Of a stretch of 64,000 nt of DNA, positions 38,637 through 48,431 are shown in pieces. The stretch spans positions 1 through 64,000 of the forward strand of contig JADKBK010000008.1 in NCBI GenBank assembly GCA_016715075.1, read 5' to 3'. The notes under the pieces were generated by a model, which saw only the letters and a list, made by a program, of their open reading frames with translations, ran no database searches and was not told the DNA's origin. Source of the stretch: Bacteroidales bacterium. Its GTDB lineage: Bacteria > Bacteroidota > Bacteroidia > Bacteroidales > VadinHA17. The first letter of the stretch is position 1. The number at the start of each line of letters is the position of its first letter. Position numbers and translations under genes: made by a program.

Positions 38637-41600
38637 ATGATAAAATATTTTAAAATACTGACTTTTTTGCTGTTGCCGGCGCAATTTACTATTTCCGGCC
38701 AGATAAGCACAGAAAGCTCTCTGCTTTCAAAAGGCAAATGGTTTAAAATTGCAGTCACCGGGGAGGGGATATACAGGATAGACTATTCGCGTCTCAGACA
38801 ATTGGGACTGGAAAATCCTGCTTATCCACTGGTATTTGGCAACAATGCCGGACAGATGTCGTATTATAATGATGATCCTAAACCAGATGATCTGAAAGAG
38901 CTGGCAGTTTTTATTTCAGGAAATGATGAAGAGCTGGAAGAAGGAGAATACCTGCTTTTTTATGCAAAAAGTACCGGCAGATGGATATATAATGCCAGTA
39001 AAAAGGATTACAGCTACCTCCGGCATAATTATTCTGATACTGCATTTTATTTTATCACCTCCGGTCCCGGGCCAGGGAAAAGAATTATACCTGCATCTGC
39101 CACCACGCAACCTGCCGGCTATCTTTCGTCTGAATCAGATGCATTATTTATTCATGAAAAAGATCAGGATAATCTTATCAAATCTGGCAGGGATTGGTTT
39201 CAGAGGATCTCAGGGATTACAATAAATCCGGGATTTACTGACCTCATAGTATCCAGGGGAATGAAATTCGACATACGTGTAGCTGCAAGAGCATCTGTTT
39301 CAACGGTTTTCGGACTTTCCGAGGGCTCATATCCAAGGAAAAACGTTCAGGTACCTCCTGTAAATCTATACAACTACACTGGCACCTTTGCCGAAATAGC
39401 CGACTCAACAGGAAAAACAGAACTTGCTTCACCCTCACCGGTATACGAGTTAAACTATAACAACAATGGAGAACCAGGTGCCTATGGATGGCTTGATTAC
39501 CTTCAGCTAAAAGCAAGAAAATCAAATATTTTCAATGGTAAAACGACACTCTTTTTTGACTCGGAATCGGTCTCAGAAGGAATGGTCACAGAATTCACGA
39601 TCAAAAGTACAATTAGTGATCCGGTAATATGGGACATTACAGATCAGTACAATGTAAAAAGTATAAATTATACCAGATCCGGAGAGGAGAATAAATTCAG
39701 ATTCCTGAGTGATTCATTAAGAACATTTATTGCATTCACATACGATAAAGCTTTGAGTCCTGCAATAAAGACAGAACCGGTTCATAGTCAGGATCTTCAT
39801 GCCTCATTACCGGCTGACATGATAATCATTACACACCCTCTTTTTCTCGAATATGCCGAAAAGCTTTCTGATATACATTCATCAGAAAGAGGTCTTACTT
39901 CACTCATTGTGACTCCGGAGCAGGTTTATAATGAATTCTCCGGAGGCATTCCTGATATCTGTGCTATCAGGAATTTTGTCAGAATGAAATACCTGAAACA
40001 AAAAGATACTGCTCACCCTCTTAAATACCTTCTTCTTTTCGGTGACGGATCATATGAGAATAAAACACCTCCACCCCTGAATCCTAATTATGTGCTTACA
40101 TACCAGTCACAAAACTCCAATGTTGCAACCTCTTCCTTTACGTCGGATGATTTTTATGGTTTGCTTGGTGATGGTGAAGGTGAGTCAGATGGAACAGAAG
40201 ACATAGGCATCGGACGACTGCCTGTCTCTGATACAGTTCAGGCAGGAATATTGATCTCAAAAATTAACATGTACCTCGACCCTGGCTCTATGGGAGACTG
40301 GAGAAATTTAGTATGTATAACAGCAGATGATGAGGACGGCAATACTCATTTATCGGATGCTGAAGGACTCGCTGATATTATCCGGGATAGTATTCCGTTT
40401 TTGAATATTGATAAGATCTATCTTGATTCATACAAGCAGATAACCTCAGCCAACGGGCAATCATATCCTGATGTCAGCAAAGCAATAAACAACCGCATAA
40501 ACTCGGGTTGCCTTATATTCAATTATGTCGGACACGGGAATGAAAACGGGCTTGCCCATGAAAGGGTGGTCAAATCCGAAGATATTAATTCCTGGAACAA
40601 CAAATCAAAACTGCCGCTGTTCATAACCGCGACATGTGAATTCAGCCGGTTCGATGACATGGAGATCAACATTATATCAGGTGAAATGACCGCCAAAACA
40701 TCAGCCGGAGAGATGGTTCTCCTTAATAAAGACGGAGGTAGCATAGCTCTTATGTCAACCACCAGACTGGTATACTCCTCACCGAACTATGTCCTTAACA
40801 GGAATATTTTCGACTGTGCCTTTGACCTCGACAGTGAAGGTAATACACTTGCTCTGGGAGACATAATCAGAATCGCAAAAAACAGGACCGGGAATGGTCA
40901 GAATAAAAGAAATTTCACCCTGCTCGGTGATCCTGCACTGAAACTGGCTTTTCCATGGAAAGGCAATATTATTACGGACTCCATCAATGATGTACCCGTA
41001 GAGGGATACCCGGATAGTCTGAAGGCGCTTTCCCGGATTAAAATTGCCGGACATATTGAAAATCACAGGGGGGAAATGATGAACAGTTTTACCGGAATCG
41101 TCTCACCGGTAGTACTGGATAAAGCCGGAAAGGTGAGGACACTTGCAAATGACGGTGGAGATATTGTGGAGTTCGGTCTTCAGAACAACATTCTTTTCAG
41201 CGGAAAAACAATTGCCAGGGATGGAAGGTTCAGTTTTACATTTATTGTACCGAGGGATATTGATTATTCTTTCGGAAAAGGAAAAATAAGCTATTACGCA
41301 AATAATGATTCTCTAGATATGACAGGATATTTCACCGATATTATTGTAGGAGGATTCTCTGAATCGGAAAATCCCGACAATGAAGGTCCTGAGATAAGGC
41401 TGTTTATGAATGACACTCTTTTCAGGGACGGGGGAATAACCGGAAACAATCCCAGGTTACTTGCTCTTATAGGGGATAAGGCGGGTATAAATACAAGCGG
41501 TTCTTCAATAGGACATGATCTTACAGGATTCCTGGATAACGATCGTAACGGAACATTTGTGCTCAATGGATATTTTGAAAATGACTTCGATAATTATACC

Positions 41601-42035
41601 AGGGGAAAGGTCATATATGACCTCGGAAATGTAAGTGACGGCAGACACACAATCACTGTTAAGGCATGGGATAATTTTAATAATTCAACAGAGGCAATAC
41701 TGACTTTTAATGTTGAGACCGGTAATAAATTCATACTTAGAAACCTGACTAATTATCCTAATCCATTCCTGAATGAAACACATATCCGGGCAGAACATAA
41801 CAGACCCGATGAGGAATTAGATATCACAGTAAATATTTACAGTCTCGGCGGCAGCATAATAAAAATTATAAAAACGAAGGAAATATCATCAGGTTTTGTA
41901 CTTTCGCCTGTTATCTGGAATGGGACTTTGAGCAGTGGTAAAAGAGCAGCCCGCGGAGTATATCCATATTCTGTCGAGGTGATCAGCAGAAGCGGAGAAA
42001 CTGCTATTGGTTATGGAAGGCTGATCATTTTATAA
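38637..42035 (+). CDS. porU: Type IX secretion system sortase PorU
   Basis: 1132 residues from ATG 38637 (a TTG lies 12 bases upstream). PorU is the C25-family cysteine protease at the cell surface that removes the C-terminal sorting domain of T9SS cargo and attaches A-LPS. The signal peptide is hydrophobic (ILTFLLLPAQFTISGQ). The catalytic His is in NYVGHGNENG (His633 from this start) and Cys in ITATCEFSRFDD (Cys667). The usual GDGSYENK and SDDFYGLL regions are present. The end has the beta-rich tail NYPNPFLNETHI typical of PorU. The length is normal. It is 169 bases upstream of porV on the same strand. Confidence 0.95.
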   Translation: MIKYFKILTFLLLPAQFTISGQISTESSLLSKGKWFKIAVTGEGIYRIDYSRLRQLGLENPAYPLVFGNNAGQMSYYNDDPKPDDLKELAVFISGNDEELEEGEYLLFYAKSTGRWIYNASKKDYSYLRHNYSDTAFYFITSGPGPGKRIIPASATTQPAGYLSSESDALFIHEKDQDNLIKSGRDWFQRISGITINPGFTDLIVSRGMKFDIRVAARASVSTVFGLSEGSYPRKNVQVPPVNLYNYTGTFAEIADSTGKTELASPSPVYELNYNNNGEPGAYGWLDYLQLKARKSNIFNGKTTLFFDSESVSEGMVTEFTIKSTISDPVIWDITDQYNVKSINYTRSGEENKFRFLSDSLRTFIAFTYDKALSPAIKTEPVHSQDLHASLPADMIIITHPLFLEYAEKLSDIHSSERGLTSLIVTPEQVYNEFSGGIPDICAIRNFVRMKYLKQKDTAHPLKYLLLFGDGSYENKTPPPLNPNYVLTYQSQNSNVATSSFTSDDFYGLLGDGEGESDGTEDIGIGRLPVSDTVQAGILISKINMYLDPGSMGDWRNLVCITADDEDGNTHLSDAEGLADIIRDSIPFLNIDKIYLDSYKQITSANGQSYPDVSKAINNRINSGCLIFNYVGHGNENGLAHERVVKSEDINSWNNKSKLPLFITATCEFSRFDDMEINIISGEMTAKTSAGEMVLLNKDGGSIALMSTTRLVYSSPNYVLNRNIFDCAFDLDSEGNTLALGDIIRIAKNRTGNGQNKRNFTLLGDPALKLAFPWKGNIITDSINDVPVEGYPDSLKALSRIKIAGHIENHRGEMMNSFTGIVSPVVLDKAGKVRTLANDGGDIVEFGLQNNILFSGKTIARDGRFSFTFIVPRDIDYSFGKGKISYYANNDSLDMTGYFTDIIVGGFSESENPDNEGPEIRLFMNDTLFRDGGITGNNPRLLALIGDKAGINTSGSSIGHDLTGFLDNDRNGTFVLNGYFENDFDNYTRGKVIYDLGNVSDGRHTITVKAWDNFNNSTEAILTFNVETGNKFILRNLTNYPNPFLNETHIRAEHNRPDEELDITVNIYSLGGSIIKIIKTKEISSGFVLSPVIWNGTLSSGKRAARGVYPYSVEVISRSGETAIGYGRLIIL

Positions 42036-42149
42036 TTGCAGTACAATATTTTAAGTATATATAAGTTAATTGTATTAATATATAGAAAACTATACATTCA
42101 TCAAGGATATAGTGAATTTAATCAAAATCAGGCCTTAAAAAAAGCATTA

Positions 42150-42182
42150 TTGATAATTATATGGTAAATAGATTTAATTTTG
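42150..42182 (+). promoter_or_regulatory. Promoter of porV
   Basis: TTG at 42150-42152 and TAATTTTG at 42175-42182 are 22 bases apart, within the Bacteroidota range, and the box ends 22 bases before ATG 42205. porV can therefore be expressed apart from porU. Confidence 0.65.
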
Positions 42183-42204
42183 TAAAATATAAAATGAAAG
42201 CAAA

Positions 42205-43368
42205 ATGAAGAAAGCGGCCCTTGCAATATTGATATTTCTGTGCTTGTTATCAGGAAATACCAGATTGTATTCACAAGATAATCTGAATCCGATTCAAACT
42301 GTTGTTCCGTTTCTTACAATAGCACCCGATTCACGGGCCGGAGGGATGGGAGATGCAGGCGTTGCCACTTCCGCTGACCTTTTCAGCATGCACTGGAATC
42401 CGGCTAAGTTTGCTTTTATAGACGGTAACGGAGGAGTCGGATTATCGTATACCCCATGGTTAAGAAATCTTGTTCCCGACATCAATATTGCCTATCTCTC
42501 AGGATACTGGAGGATCGATAACAAACAGGTTGTAAGTGCCAGTCTCATTTATTCTTCACTTGGAGATGTCCCCTTTACCGATGATTTTGGCAATCTTGAA
42601 AGGGTGTTTAAACCAAATGAATTTGCACTTGATGCTGCATATTCGAGGCTCTTCACTGAACACTTCTCGGGAGGGGTAGCTTTCAGATTCATATATTCAA
42701 ACCTTACGGGCGGATCATATTCAGGCGGCGCAGCTACCAAACCAGGAATCTCTTTCGCAGCAGATATCTCAGGACTTTATCAGAAACCAATAACCCTGTT
42801 CAATAAAGACGGATTATGGGGGCTTGGATTCAACTTTTCTAATATAGGAACAAAAATGACCTATTCCGACGCTCAGGTAGCAGATTTTATTCCTATGAAC
42901 ATGCGTCTCGGAACTTCAGGTTCATTATTTATCGATCCGCACAATAAACTCACACTCACTCTCGACCTCAATAAACTGCTGGTGCCAACACCTCCCGTTT
43001 ATGACAACGATGGGAATATCATTGACGGAAAGGATCCGAACGTATCAGTTCCGGTAGCAATAATCCACTCATTCTATGATGCCCCTGGTGGTTTCAAGGA
43101 GGAGATGCATGAGTTCTGTACTGCTATAGGTATCGAATACTGGTATAATGAACAATTCTCAGTAAGAAGCGGATATTTTCATGAAAATGAAACAAAGGGA
43201 AACAGGAAATACTTTACTGTAGGCGCTGGATTCAAACTCAATATTTTTTCACTTGACTTCTCATATCTGATACCTACTACTCAGAATAATCCTCTCGCAA
43301 GGACATTACGTTTTTCTCTTGCATTTGATTTCATTAATCCGAAAAGCCAGCCCAAAACCAAAGGATGA
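42205..43368 (+). CDS. porV: Type IX secretion outer-membrane channel/shuttle protein PorV (LptO)
   Basis: 387 residues. A signal peptide (KKAALAILIFLCLLSGNTRL) leads to a FadL-like outer-membrane barrel. The conserved start PFLTIAPDSRAGGMGDAGV and SADLFSMHWNPAKFAF is diagnostic for PorV/LptO. PorV collects cargo from the translocon and delivers it to PorU for cleavage and anchoring. Strands continue to FSYLIPTTQNNPLARTLRFS, the typical end. Its stop overlaps the ispF start (ATGA), so ispF is translated with it. Confidence 0.95.
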   Translation: MKKAALAILIFLCLLSGNTRLYSQDNLNPIQTVVPFLTIAPDSRAGGMGDAGVATSADLFSMHWNPAKFAFIDGNGGVGLSYTPWLRNLVPDINIAYLSGYWRIDNKQVVSASLIYSSLGDVPFTDDFGNLERVFKPNEFALDAAYSRLFTEHFSGGVAFRFIYSNLTGGSYSGGAATKPGISFAADISGLYQKPITLFNKDGLWGLGFNFSNIGTKMTYSDAQVADFIPMNMRLGTSGSLFIDPHNKLTLTLDLNKLLVPTPPVYDNDGNIIDGKDPNVSVPVAIIHSFYDAPGGFKEEMHEFCTAIGIEYWYNEQFSVRSGYFHENETKGNRKYFTVGAGFKLNIFSLDFSYLIPTTQNNPLARTLRFSLAFDFINPKSQPKTKG

Positions 43369-43844
43369 AACTCAGAATAGGCCAGGGGATTGATTTTCAC
43401 CGGCTTGAAAATGATCTTAATCTATGGCTCGGAGGAATAAAGATACCTTCTGAAAAAGGCTGCGTAGCCCACTCCGACGGAGATGTGCTGCTGCATGCAA
43501 TCTGTGATGCAGTTCTCGGTGCTGCCGGATTAAGGGACATAGGATATTATTTCCCCGACAGCAGTTCTGAATTCAAAAACATCGATAGCAGGATTCTTCT
43601 CGGAAGAACATACAAATTAATAAGCGAGAAAGGCTATGAAGTCGTAAATATTGACTGTACCATATGCCTGGAGAGGCCTAAGATTTCACCTTTCATTCCT
43701 GATATGAGAGCTTCAATTGCTGAGATCATATGCACAGAAATTGATAATGTGGCAATAAAGGCAACCACCACCGAAAAACTTGGATTCACAGGAAGAGAAG
43801 AGGGAATAATTGCAATTGCTGTAGTTCTTCTCTCCGGGAAATAA
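43365..43844 (+). CDS. ispF: 2-C-methyl-D-erythritol 2,4-cyclodiphosphate synthase
   Basis: 159 residues. IspF makes the cyclic diphosphate of the non-mevalonate isoprenoid pathway in the cytosol. The zinc ligands are Asp10, His12 (GIDFHRLE) and His44 (GDVLLHAICDAVLGA). Other hallmarks are HSDGDV, YYFPDSSSEFKNIDSR and the C-terminal KATTTEKLGFTGREEGIIAIAVVLL. The start overlaps the porV stop by four bases. Confidence 0.96.
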   Translation: MKLRIGQGIDFHRLENDLNLWLGGIKIPSEKGCVAHSDGDVLLHAICDAVLGAAGLRDIGYYFPDSSSEFKNIDSRILLGRTYKLISEKGYEVVNIDCTICLERPKISPFIPDMRASIAEIICTEIDNVAIKATTTEKLGFTGREEGIIAIAVVLLSGK

Positions 43845-43869
43845 TGCACTAACTGACAGCATTAAATTA

Positions 43870-44235
43870 ATGGATAAGACCACACTTGTTCTTGGTGCCA
43901 GCTCCAAACCTGAACGGTTCTCCTTCGACGCCATCAGGAGCCTTCAGAAGAATAACATTCCCGTTATTGCAGTTGGAAGAAGGGAAGCTGACCTTGGAGA
44001 TATCAGGATAATGAAAGGCATGCCTCACGACATCGGACCTGTTCATACTGTAACTCTCTATTTATCAGCGATAAATCAGAAAGCATTTTACAGCTACATT
44101 CTGTCTCTCAAACCAAAGAGGATTATCTTCAATCCGGGAACTACCAATCCGGAGTTGGCGGCATTGGCTGCACTAAAGGGAATAACTGTGGTTAATGAAT
44201 GTATGCTTGTTATGCTCAATAAAGGGATATTCTGA
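43870..44235 (+). CDS. CoA-binding domain protein (CoA_binding_2)
   Basis: 121 residues, one Rossmann-like CoA-binding domain. The start LVLGASSKPERFSFDAI and GRREADLGDIRI fit the CoA_binding_2 family, with INPGTTNPEL marking the end of the domain. The molecular role is unknown. It lacks the second catalytic domain of succinyl-CoA synthetase-like proteins. It follows ispF by 25 bases on the same strand, so it may be the last gene of the porV unit, and a heptamer array lies immediately downstream. Confidence 0.85.
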   Translation: MDKTTLVLGASSKPERFSFDAIRSLQKNNIPVIAVGRREADLGDIRIMKGMPHDIGPVHTVTLYLSAINQKAFYSYILSLKPKRIIFNPGTTNPELAALAALKGITVVNECMLVMLNKGIF

Positions 44236-44269
44236 ATAATACAAACGATGGTACCATGTCAGATTGTTT

Positions 44270-44325
44270 ACTGATCACTGATCACTGATCACCGATCACT
44301 GATTACCGATTACTGATTACCGATT
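44270..44325 (+). repeat. Eight-copy heptamer tandem repeat (ACTGATC)
   Basis: Eight tandem 7-base units, ACTGATC with C/T changes at positions 3 and 7 (ACCGATC, ACTGATT, ACCGATT), fill the space between the convergent CoA-binding and hutU genes. It has the same period as the array at 28292 but another sequence. No coding role was seen. Confidence 0.9.
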
Positions 44326-44333
44326 ACATTACC

Positions 44334-46351
44334 TTATTCTCCGAATGCTTCATCAATTACCTTATCGTCAGCAATATACGGAAAGGTAACTACAAGCCCT
44401 GGAGTTCTCTCCATCTCCCTTTTCAGGGCAAACATTGCCTCCCTGTTTCTGGCCCAGCTCCTTCGGGCAATGCCATTGTTAACGTCCCAGTGAAGCATCA
44501 TGCACAGCTTAAGACCGGCATTTGCCGAACCATCAAGCACCATTCCGAAACCACCATTGATGACCTCGCCCCATCCTACCCCTCCTCCGTTATGAAGCGA
44601 TACCCACGTAGCGCCACGGATGGAATCGCCAATAACATTCTGAACCGCCATGTCGCTCGTGAATTTTGACCCGTCATAGATATTTGAGGTCTCCCTGAAG
44701 GGAGAATCAGTTCCTGACACATCGTGATGATCCCTTCCAATAACTACCGGGGCAGAGATCTCCCCATCTGCGATAGCTTTGTTGAAAGCGCCGGCTATGG
44801 CTATTCTTCCTTCTGAATCAGCATAGAGTATCCTGGCCTGCGAACCAACCACCAGGTTATTTCTGGCTGCTTCCCTTATCCATCGTATATTATCCTCCAG
44901 TTGCAGCCTGATCTCCTCAGGAGCTGTAAGGGCGAGCCTCACAAGCTGTTCTTCCGCAATCCTGTCCGTTATGGCAAGATCTTTTGGATTGTTGGAGCAA
45001 CAAATCCACCGGAAGGGGCCAAAACCGTAATCAAAACACATCGGACCCATAATATCCTGCACATATGAGGGATATCGGAATTCACCAACAGCAGTCAGAA
45101 CGTCTGCTCCTGCTCTGGAAGCCTCGAGCAGAAAGGCATTGCCGTAATCAAAAAAATAAGTCCCGCGTACCGTATGAACATTTATTGCTTCAACCTGTCG
45201 TCTTAGCGAGTGACGCACAGCCTCCCTGAATTTTTCAGGATCCGCAGTAATCAAACGGTTCGATTCCTCAAAACTATAACCTGCAGGATAATATCCTCCC
45301 GCCCAGGGATTGTGCAGGGAGGTCTGATCTGAGCCTATATCGATCTTAATATTCTCCTCTGCAAATACTTCCCATACATCAACTATATTTCCTTCATATG
45401 CCATTGAGACAACAACACCGGATGCAACAGCCTTTTTTACCCTGACGACAAGCTTTTTAATGTCGGTGTATACCTCATCTACCCATCCCTGCTGATAACG
45501 TGTCATGACAGCCTTTGGATTTACTTCTGCAACAACCGAAATTAATCCGGCAATAGCCGATGCCTTAGGCTGGGCACCTGACATACCTCCCAGACCGGAA
45601 GATACAAAGAGTTTTTTCTACCATCCTCTCCATGCTTGCTTATCAGCCTGTTGGCATTAAGAATGGTAATTGCCGTTCCATGCACAATGCCCTGTGGTCC
45701 AATATACATATAGGAACCGGCAGTCATCTGTCCATACTGGGAAACACCCAGGGCATTGAATCTCTCCCAGTGATCCTGAGAAGAATAATTCGGTATTACC
45801 ATACCATTAGTAACGACAACGCGCGGAGCGTCATTGTGAGAAGGAAAGAGACCGAGCGGATGACCTGAGTACATCACCAGGGTCTGTTCATCAGTCATTT
45901 CAGACAGATATTTCATCGTCAGCCGGTACTGTGCCCAGTTCTGAAATACGGCTCCATTGCCTCCGTATGTAATAAGCTCATGCGGATGCTGTGCTACTGC
46001 ATTATCAAGGTTGTTTGATATCATCAGCATTATTGCAGCAGCCTTCCGTGTCCTATGCGGATAGTCATATATGTTACGGGCTTTAATCTCATAGTCAGGT
46101 CTGAACCTGTACATGTATATCCTGCCATAATCAGCCAGTTCCCCGGCAAATTCCGGCGCAAGCACAGGATGGAACTTCTCAGGAAAATATCGCAGGGCGT
46201 TTTTAAGTGCCAGTTTTTTTTCTGAAGCGCTTAAAATATTCTTCCTTCCGGGTGCATGGTTAATGCTGTGATCATATGGTTTTATAGCGGGCAGTATATC
46301 AGGAATTCCTTCAGACACCTGCCTCCTGAAATCAGTTATTGTCATAATCAT
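44334..46351 (-). CDS. hutU: Urocanate hydratase, interrupted by one frameshift
   Basis: Two overlapping frames encode one HutU of about 672 residues. HutU converts urocanate to imidazolonepropionate in histidine breakdown. The front part starts at ATG 46351 or 46345 (MTITDFRRQ) and has ELITYGGNGAVFQNWAQY and GTAITILNANRL. At the T6 run 45612-45617 (A6 on the coding strand) the frame ends in GRKNSLYLP; restoring one A gives GRKKLFVSSGLGGMSGAQPKA, and the second frame carries the NAD-binding and catalytic region (VSLHNGGGVGWGEVINGG) to stop 44334. A single missing base is the simplest cause. Histidine-pathway partners are not in this window. Confidence 0.9.
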
Positions 46352-46374
46352 TTCTGGATTATGTCTGTAAAGGT

Positions 46375-46412
46375 AAAAAAAAAGTGGGGTCATGCCATGG
46401 CATGACCCCACT
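46375..46412 (-). terminator. 30-bp perfect palindrome with T run: terminator of the zinc-ribbon gene
   Basis: Bases 46383-46412 form a perfect 30-bp palindrome (AGTGGGGTCATGC/GCATGACCCCACT around CATG). On the minus strand it is followed by a run of nine T (last base shared with the stem), as in a Rho-independent terminator. It follows the zinc-ribbon gene and comes before hutU. Its core also occurs at 46429-46448. Confidence 0.7.
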
Positions 46413-46428
46413 CTGTTTTATGAAGCAT

Positions 46429-46448
46429 GGTCATGCCATGGCATGACC
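46429..46448. repeat. Second copy of the 20-bp palindrome
   Basis: GGTCATGCCATGGCATGACC is a perfect palindrome and the same core as the longer palindrome at 46383-46412. The pair looks like two copies of one REP-like element. It starts a few bases after the zinc-ribbon stop. Confidence 0.8.
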
Positions 46449-46454
46449 CTACTT

Positions 46455-47219
46455 TTAAATATGACCTTCTTTTATAATTTCATCATCGACAAGTATCCTG
46501 CCGCAATATTCGCATACAATTATCTTCTTTCTTGATTTGATATCAAGCTGCCTCTGCGGAGGGATCTGGTTGAAACATCCGCCGCATGCATCTCTCTGCA
46601 CTGGAACAACAGCCAGTCCGTTACGGGCATTTGAACGGATTCTCTTATACGCAGTAAGTAATCTTTCTTCTATTATCTCTTCAATAGTCTCAAGTTTCTT
46701 ATAAAGTCCCTCTTCTTCTTTCTGAGTATCGGAAATGATCTCATCAAGTTCTGACTTTTTGTTATCAAGGTCTGTTTTACGTTCTGAAAGTGTAGATTCA
46801 GATTCATTTATAACCACATTCTTTTCATCTATCTGAAAATTGAACTCCTTTATCTTTTTATTGAACAATTCAATTTCCAGATTCTGGTATTCAATCTCCT
46901 TTGAAAGTGAATCAAATTCCCTGTTATTCCTTACATTTTTCTGCTGTTCTTCATACTTTTTAATAAGAGCCTCGGCATCAGTTATCTCGTTATGCTTCTT
47001 AGAAACAGATTTTTCAAGTGTAACAACCTCTTCCTTAAGATTACCCAACCTGGTCTCAAGCCCTGCGATTTCATCTTCCAGATCCTGTACTTCCAGGGGT
47101 AACTCACCCCTAAGGGTCTTTATCTTATCAATCTCTGAATCAACCAACTGCAAGCTATATAATGCTCTTAATCTCTCTTCTACAGAAATTTCAGACTCAT
47201 GTGATTTTACTTTTTGCAT
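46455..47219 (-). CDS. Coiled-coil protein with C-terminal C4 zinc ribbon
   Basis: 254 residues. A long heptad-patterned coiled coil spans about residues 10-195 (rich in Glu, Lys and Leu; EIDKIKTLRGELPLEVQDLE and similar). The C-terminal zinc ribbon has CGGC and CEYCGR (four Cys). This is the Bacteroidota zinc-ribbon/coiled-coil family that usually follows the Nif3-like gene, as here with only 2 bases between. The role is unknown; nucleic-acid or rRNA binding has been suggested for such proteins but is not shown. It is cytosolic and ends at a palindromic terminator. Confidence 0.88.
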   Translation of the reverse strand: MQKVKSHESEISVEERLRALYSLQLVDSEIDKIKTLRGELPLEVQDLEDEIAGLETRLGNLKEEVVTLEKSVSKKHNEITDAEALIKKYEEQQKNVRNNREFDSLSKEIEYQNLEIELFNKKIKEFNFQIDEKNVVINESESTLSERKTDLDNKKSELDEIISDTQKEEEGLYKKLETIEEIIEERLLTAYKRIRSNARNGLAVVPVQRDACGGCFNQIPPQRQLDIKSRKKIIVCEYCGRILVDDEIIKEGHI

Positions 47220-47221
47220 TT

Positions 47222-48315
47222 TTACAAATAATTTATCGGATTTGTATTTGTTTCTGAAAACCGGACTGCAAATTTAGGGAAATTTTTGATAATTAGGTCG
47301 TATAAAATTTCTGTTGTGAATTTTTCACTTTCAAAATGTCCGGCATCAACGAGAAGTATCTTATTTTCTGCATCAAAAAAATTATGGTATTTAATATCAG
47401 CTGTCACAAAAGCGTCAGCTCCGGAGGCTATTGCATTGCTTATCAAGGATGCCCCGGAGCCTCCACACAGAGCGACATTTTTCACCATACGTCCTGTCGG
47501 TTTTGAGTATCTCACCCCCTGAGCTTCAAACACAGTGGCTACAAGTTTCAGGAAATCGGCTTCAGGAACAGGCTGTTCAAATTCTCCTGTGCATCCCAGT
47601 CCGACGTCAACATTATTATTATCAAGAGGGTATATATCGAAAGCTACTTCTTCATAGGGATGGGCAGCGAACAGTGCTTTAATGACATTTGTCCTGAGAT
47701 GTGAAAAGAGAACAGTTTCGAGCCTTGTTTCATTTTCATAATGGACTTTCCCTTTCTCTCCGGCATATGGGTCTGTATTTTCGCCAGCCCTGAAGCTGCC
47801 GGTTCCTTTTGTTGTGAAGCAACATTGATCATACTTTCCAATAACCCCTGCACCTGCCTCAAAGAGAGCATTCTGAACCTTTTCAGGTGTGATTCAGGAA
47901 TGAAAGTCACAAGTTTCAGTAACTTGTTGGCCATAGGCAGCAGAACCTTAACATTCTTAAGATCAAGCTTTAGTGCCATCTTTCTGCTGACGCCAAAATC
48001 AACAGCATCGAGGTTTGTATGCGCCGAATAAACTGCAATACCTTCTTTAATTGCTCTTGTCAGTATTCTTTCAGCAGATGAAGCTCCTGTTACTTTCTTT
48101 ATGCCGCCGAAGAATAAAGGATGATGTGAAATAACCAGATTACAGCCTGTTATAATAGCTTCCTCTATCACCTCCTCAGTTACATCAATTGTCAGCAGGG
48201 CGGAAGATATCTCACTCCCTGGCTCCCCAACCTGCAAACCTGAATTGTCGTAACCCTCCTGGAAGGATAACGGAATTGCGCTATCGAGATATTTACTAAT
48301 TACTGAAAGCCTCAT
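47222..48315 (-). CDS. Nif3-like dinuclear metal-centre protein, interrupted by one frameshift
   Basis: Two frames encode one Nif3/YqfO-type protein of about 364 residues, the normal length. The front frame has GYDNSGLQVGEPGSEI, VISHHPLFFGGIKKV and YSAHTNLDAVDFGVS, which supply metal ligands. At plus 47880-47883 (T4, A4 on the coding strand) the frame goes wrong after ESHLK; restoring one A gives KKVQNALFEAGAGVIGKYDQ, and that frame runs open into HPYEEVAFDIYPL, GRMVKNVALCGGSGAS and DAGHFESE to stop 47222. GTP cyclohydrolase I-type 2 names for this family are not experimentally secure. It forms a pair with the zinc-ribbon gene. Confidence 0.9.
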
Positions 48316-48321
48316 ATTTTT

Positions 48322-48419
48322 TTCTCTCTGTGTTTCTCTGTGTCTTCTCCGTGTTCCTCTGTGTAAGTTTTTTAAGGTTTCACAGAGAATACAAAGGGTT
48401 CACAGAGGGTCACAGAGGC
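48322..48419. repeat. Imperfect inverted repeat built from CTCTGTG/CACAGAG units
   Basis: The left arm has three CTCTGTG copies (the fourth unit is CTCCGTG) and the right arm has three CACAGAG copies, with matching spacing. The region lies between merR and the nif3-like gene on the minus strand. It can fold into a long hairpin. It looks like a dispersed noncoding element of this genome; I see no reading frame. Confidence 0.75.
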
Positions 48420-48431
48420 TTATATTACAAA

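Noticed and set aside
46383..46448. Terminal inverted repeats of an insertion sequence
   Set aside because: The two palindromes are only 16 bases apart, with no room for a transposase and no target duplication visible.
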